A DNA stretch of 64,000 nt from Paraescarpia echinospica. Its lineage: Eukaryota > Annelida > Polychaeta > Sabellida > Siboglinidae. The DNA lies in assembly GCA_020002185.1 (NCBI GenBank), contig CM034531.1, positions 47,744,319-47,808,318 of the forward strand, in the 5' to 3' direction. The notes below the pieces were generated by a model. That model did not search any database. It was not told the DNA's origin and worked only from the letters and a program-made list of their open reading frames with translations. A program made the position numbers and the translations under genes. Below are positions 60,540 through 64,000 of the stretch, in pieces. Position 1 is the first letter of the stretch. The number at the start of each line of letters is the position of its first letter.

Positions 60540-61535
60540 TCTTTTACATTCTGACTTAACCACGAAAACGAACTAGAACCGTGAAACGTTACCTCATCTA
60601 TACGTCATGCATATACACAAAGTCATGTTATATAATAACAAATACTTAAAAAGGTAAACATGCGTCAGCGTTACGAACGTCGAGCGAGGCTTCGAATCTT
60701 AGCCCCGAATGGCGACGCCACAATAATTGTGCTAAATTAAATATTGACCGTAAGTAATTAACTTAATAGGGCCCACTGTTGGTCTAACTTTTGTTTTATC
60801 ATCATCATAGATACTATGGAAAACGTCAACTTGCACATTAGTTATCTGCCTACCTCCAATGACAGAGAAGTAATTATAATAACTTTACCCTGTGTTTTTG
60901 TGTGACCTTCGTCGGCATTATCGGCGTAATGCAAACATACGTCTCCTTTTTATTTTGATGGCTATAAGAACATTTGTATATGTTTGGTAATTTATTTATG
61001 TACGGAAGATGCATGAGAAGTTTTGCAGCTCTAGGTGGTCGTTTTCGTGATAAGGTCAGGGCGCAAAGATCGCCGCTCCTACGCTTCACCACGGCAAAAT
61101 ATCCATGAGCGTCCCGTAAACAAGACGCACGAGGCGCGCTGCGGTAAACACGCCTACTGCGCGCGCAGCTCCACGACGGGGATGAATCGAAATAGTCTGT
61201 CAAATAACGCCAGTCGGCGTTTGTAAATACGAACGGAGGGAAGGTGTTTTCGGGGCTGTCAGCGGGATAACAAAAGCTAATTAGTTGCACATGATCATTA
61301 AGCGATCGCCCGACTATACCTGCGATTACCCAAATATCAAGTGAAACGAGTGTCGTCAAAGATGAATAACGCACGTATCTTCCAGCGCGCTTTGCGACCG
61401 GCGATAAGGAATCTGTCGACAACTGGGCGCGCCGATGCGTCGCTCGTGTGGAAGCTGTCAGCTCAACACCAGCGGCTAGTCAACCTCATAGCGGCAAGTC
61501 ATTTCGTTTTTCCGTATCAAGTCGACGGGGAATCA
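60540..61535. other. Unassigned sequence
   Basis: Overlapping frames at 60874-61422 (-), 61035-61226 (+) and 61341-61604 (+) show no recognisable domain. The stretch is more GC-rich than its neighbours in places (61120-61250), so an unrecognised exon cannot be excluded. Confidence 0.3.
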
Positions 61536-61739
61536 TCAGAATATTGTTTGATTCATAATTATCTGTATAATAATATAAGTTATGTATTGCTCATTGTAAC
61601 TTAATAATAACATGGCTGCCGAGCTAGATTGACGTGTTTCGCGCGACAGGCGGGCGCCATCCGGCGTGATTTGTTGGTAAATGAATTGATTGCAGGTTCT
61701 TGCGGTGGGATGTTCGTTAAGGGCGGCGGATGTTTCGGC

Positions 61740-62430
61740 CCAAAACGTGTTCGGACCATGGGCCGAACCATCCGTTTTAGGAATCGGTGAAGCGTGACTC
61801 GCTTGGGCCGAATCAACCGTTTGTGTAACCGGTGCAATCGGTTCTGTGTGGGCCGAACCGTCCTTCTTGACTCTTGTTTCCATTGTGAAATCTGACTTGC
61901 GATATGCGTATTGTGCGTTATTCTGTCTTATTCTTACCGCGGACTTGTAAAGTTCTATTTCGAATTGCGTCTTACGTATATTCTAACTAGAAAAATAGTT
62001 GTCATAATAACAACCTATCCCAGATTACCAGAAACCACCAAACAGTTGTCCCGTTTGCAGAACAAACAATCACCGTGTTTGTTCAGCTTACCGCTATGAT
62101 GCTTTGCAGCAAAGAAACAAACAAATATCACACATACAAGCAATCTAGGTAAGAGTGTGAGTTCAAACCAACAAACACAATAAAGTCATGGTAGCTAATT
62201 TATTGTGAAACACCCTAAACAATCTTCAAACGCAACGGGCCGAATCAAACGCAGTGGGCTGAGTTGACCACTGTTTTGATAATTATTCGTGGGCCGAAAC
62301 ATCCGACACCGCACAGCGAGTTTTGGTGAAGTGGGCCGAACCATCCGTCGGCGTGGGCCGAAACATCTGGGCTGATCCGTCTGCGTGGGCCGAACACGTC
62401 ACGGGCTGAACCATCTGGGACCTTTCGTTA
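61740..62430. repeat. Dispersed GGGCCGAACCATCCG motif cluster
   Basis: About ten variants of GGGCCGAACCATCCG at irregular spacing (two groups, 61740-61865 and 62236-62422). On the - strand they read as DGSAH, DVSAH or DGSAQ, and the - strand frame 61536-61883 contains several. This may be a decayed tandem repeat or a repeat within a retroelement gene. Confidence 0.6.
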
Positions 62431-62469
62431 AAGCGGATGCAAGTCAGTGGTTGGTGCCTGTGGTGAGTT

Positions 62470-62987
62470 TTGAGGGACCTGAAATTAGAAATGACTCACT
62501 TGCACAGTATAATAGATGTCAAATACAAGGTTATCGGTGAACTGCAGGACAGGGTCGGTAGGCTCGAAACAAGCGTCGATGCTACAATACTGAGCAGTAC
62601 AATCGCAAAGCAAATCTACGAGTCCAGGGGATTGTGGAGTCAGGCACTGGCAAAGATGCCTGTGTCATAGTGCAGGATGTTATAAATACCAAGATGAACG
62701 TGCGCCCAACCCCAAAGGATGTAGACATAGAGTGCTGCCATCGACTCGGGCACCAGATAGACTCGGCCCGTCCCAGGACAATGGTTATACGCTTCAAATC
62801 TGAAAGACTACGCGACTCTGTCTACAGCGCTCAGGGGCAACTGAAGACCTACAACAAAAGAACTAAATACCAACAACAAAACTACAGAGCCAGAACAATG
62901 AATCTTCGTCAACGAAGACATAACACACCGATGCTCACTGATGGCGTTCCAAACTTGGAAACTACGAGTGGACTAGAAGATAGCTGA
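62470..62987 (+). mobile_element. Non-LTR retrotransposon ORF1 remnant
   Basis: Two overlapping frames. The first has a short coiled-coil-like region (MTHLHSIIDVKYKVIGELQD, RVGRLETSV). The second reads KDACVIVQDVINTKMNVRPT, VDIECCHRLG, ARPRTMVIRFKSERLRDSVY. This is the L1-type ORF1 layout: coiled coil, then an RRM-like segment with D-I-x-x-x-H-R-L-G and R-P-x-x-x-I-x-F-x-x-x-x-x-R-D-x-V. The frame changes near 62640. An RNA-binding or chaperone role is known for this family; this copy is broken. Confidence 0.7.
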
Positions 62988-63387
62988 CTGTTTGACGCAG
63001 AACGGCCACATAGTCATTAAAGACAACAATAACACTATCAAGAGAATCAATTCGCCGCAAGAACTCAATGTGTTTTAACTGGTTTGACGCATGCGAATAA
63101 ACGCTGGATATGTGTGTGTCGCATATACAGGTTATATGTCATATCAATGGTACATATGTACATGCGGTACGACGCACAGTCTGCTAAAAGTGTTACAACC
63201 TTGATGAGCATTATTATTTGTTACAACCTTGATGGTGAACATTATTACATGATAAACCCATGATGACTACTACTATATAAGTATATACAACCTGCATGTG
63301 ATTTAATTTGTTACATACGAAGTACATGTATGTTATACTGTGATGATAGTTTTTCTACATCGTAGTCAGCCATATATGTTTTGTTTC

Positions 63388-63541
63388 AGGGGTCTCTATG
63401 CTCGGTCCGCTCTTGTTTATCTTATACATAAATGACCTTCCTTTTTGTGTAAAAAAGTGCAAAACTATATTATTTGCTGATGACAATACTATATATATAT
63501 ATATATACAAGATTGGAAAACAAATAAATAATATTTTTAAT
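63388..63541 (+). mobile_element. Non-LTR reverse transcriptase fragment
   Basis: Reads GVSMLGPLLFILYINDLPFC, VKKCKTILFADDNTIYIYIY, then a stop at about 63539. The G-x-S-x-L-G-P-L-L-F-x-x-Y-I-N-D-L and F-A-D-D motifs are diagnostic. A (TA) run follows the FADD motif directly. Confidence 0.8.
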
Positions 63542-63542
63542 A

Positions 63543-63815
63543 ATGTCTAATAAAATAATTCAGCATATCAACCTTCCCACACAGAACCCACCAACATCTC
63601 AAACTAACACAAGTCACAGGAGGAATAAACCAACAAAGAAACTCAAAGTAATGATTACAAACTGCAGGAGCGTGCACAGCAACAGCAAGAAAACTCAATT
63701 CCAAAGCACTGTCGATACCGACAAACGTCATTATAGGAACTGGAGATGTCATACCGGACCAGGGTTTGGGTTCAGATCACCGGCTTGCACAAGTACGAGT
63801 GGCAAAGCATGTTGA
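63543..63815 (+). mobile_element. Start of a non-LTR ORF2 (endonuclease N-terminus)
   Basis: Within a 90-codon frame, KKLKVMITNCRSVHSNSKKT and FQSTVDTDK match the start of APE-type endonucleases in L1/RTE/Jockey-like ORF2 proteins (N-C-R-S motif). After TDKRH the frame soon loses similarity. The RT fragment at 63388 lies upstream of it, the reverse of the normal order, so the locus is a mosaic. Confidence 0.6.
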
Positions 63816-64000
63816 ATGTTTCTGATTTATCGATGTTAGTTGGCAGAAGTTCTTGTATTTCCATTCTGCTATGATGTTCGAGGATGCTGAGAAATATTTG
63901 TAATCAAAGTTTGGGGTCATGAGTAGGTTATATAATAAGGCACACATGTATGTCTTTCGATCAGGTCAGTAAACTTTTGGTTTTGGCTGTGACATAAGTC
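63816..64000. other. Unassigned window end
   Basis: No coding sequence recognised. Confidence 0.4.

Noticed and set aside
60540..61535. GC-richer stretch considered as a host exon
   Set aside because: No splice-consistent open block with a recognisable domain; left unassigned.

Overview
This window is animal nuclear DNA: genes split by GT-AG introns, eukaryotic retrotransposons and very long simple repeats, with no operons or prokaryotic signals. The repeats (CR1 elements with PHD and esterase domains in ORF1, Gypsy, hAT-like and Helitron-like remnants, long CA, GA, CAGA/CAGG and CTCTGT tracts) suggest a marine invertebrate, perhaps a mollusc or other lophotrochozoan or a lancelet. The species cannot be settled from the sequence.

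Two host genes are supported. (1) On the + strand, seven exons from 18.5 to 37.7 kb have matching splice phases. They encode most of a Reeler domain, a linker and a DOMON domain, as in ferric-chelate reductase 1 (FRRS1) relatives. The signal-peptide exon and any cytochrome b561 exons were not found. (2) On the - strand, from 45.5 to 42.2 kb, an uncharacterised membrane protein has one clear transmembrane exon and a downstream block of hydrophobic coding sequence broken by a frame change in a short TA run. A weaker - strand terminal exon candidate lies at 925-1366.

Layout: 1-2 kb, AT-rich DNA and the exon candidate; 2-6 kb, CR1 copy A (+), damaged by deletions and a 367-bp tandem duplication; 6.5-16 kb, minisatellites and microsatellites; 16.9-17.8 kb, a hAT-like non-autonomous transposon; 18.5-37.7 kb, the Reeler/DOMON gene. 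Its introns hold 46-bp and 56-bp tandem repeats, a perfect 17-bp hairpin, a 1.85-kb long inverted repeat, the longer CR1 copy B (-), a Helitron-like end and a further retroelement C-terminus. Then 38-42 kb, SINE-like and non-LTR remnants; 42-45.5 kb, the membrane-protein gene; 46-53 kb, a CR1-like 3' end, a 500-bp hexamer tract, a candidate inverted-repeat transposon and a 21-bp minisatellite; 54-58.4 kb, a decayed Gypsy LTR element inserted into a non-LTR element; 58.4-64 kb, retroelement fragments and GA tracts.

No new enzymatic or defence system was found. The most useful observations are the split Reeler/DOMON gene, the unidentified membrane gene, the paired inverted CR1 copies with a readable damage history, and several apparently unclassified DNA-transposon-like structures. 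All calls come from reading the sequence; no database search was run.
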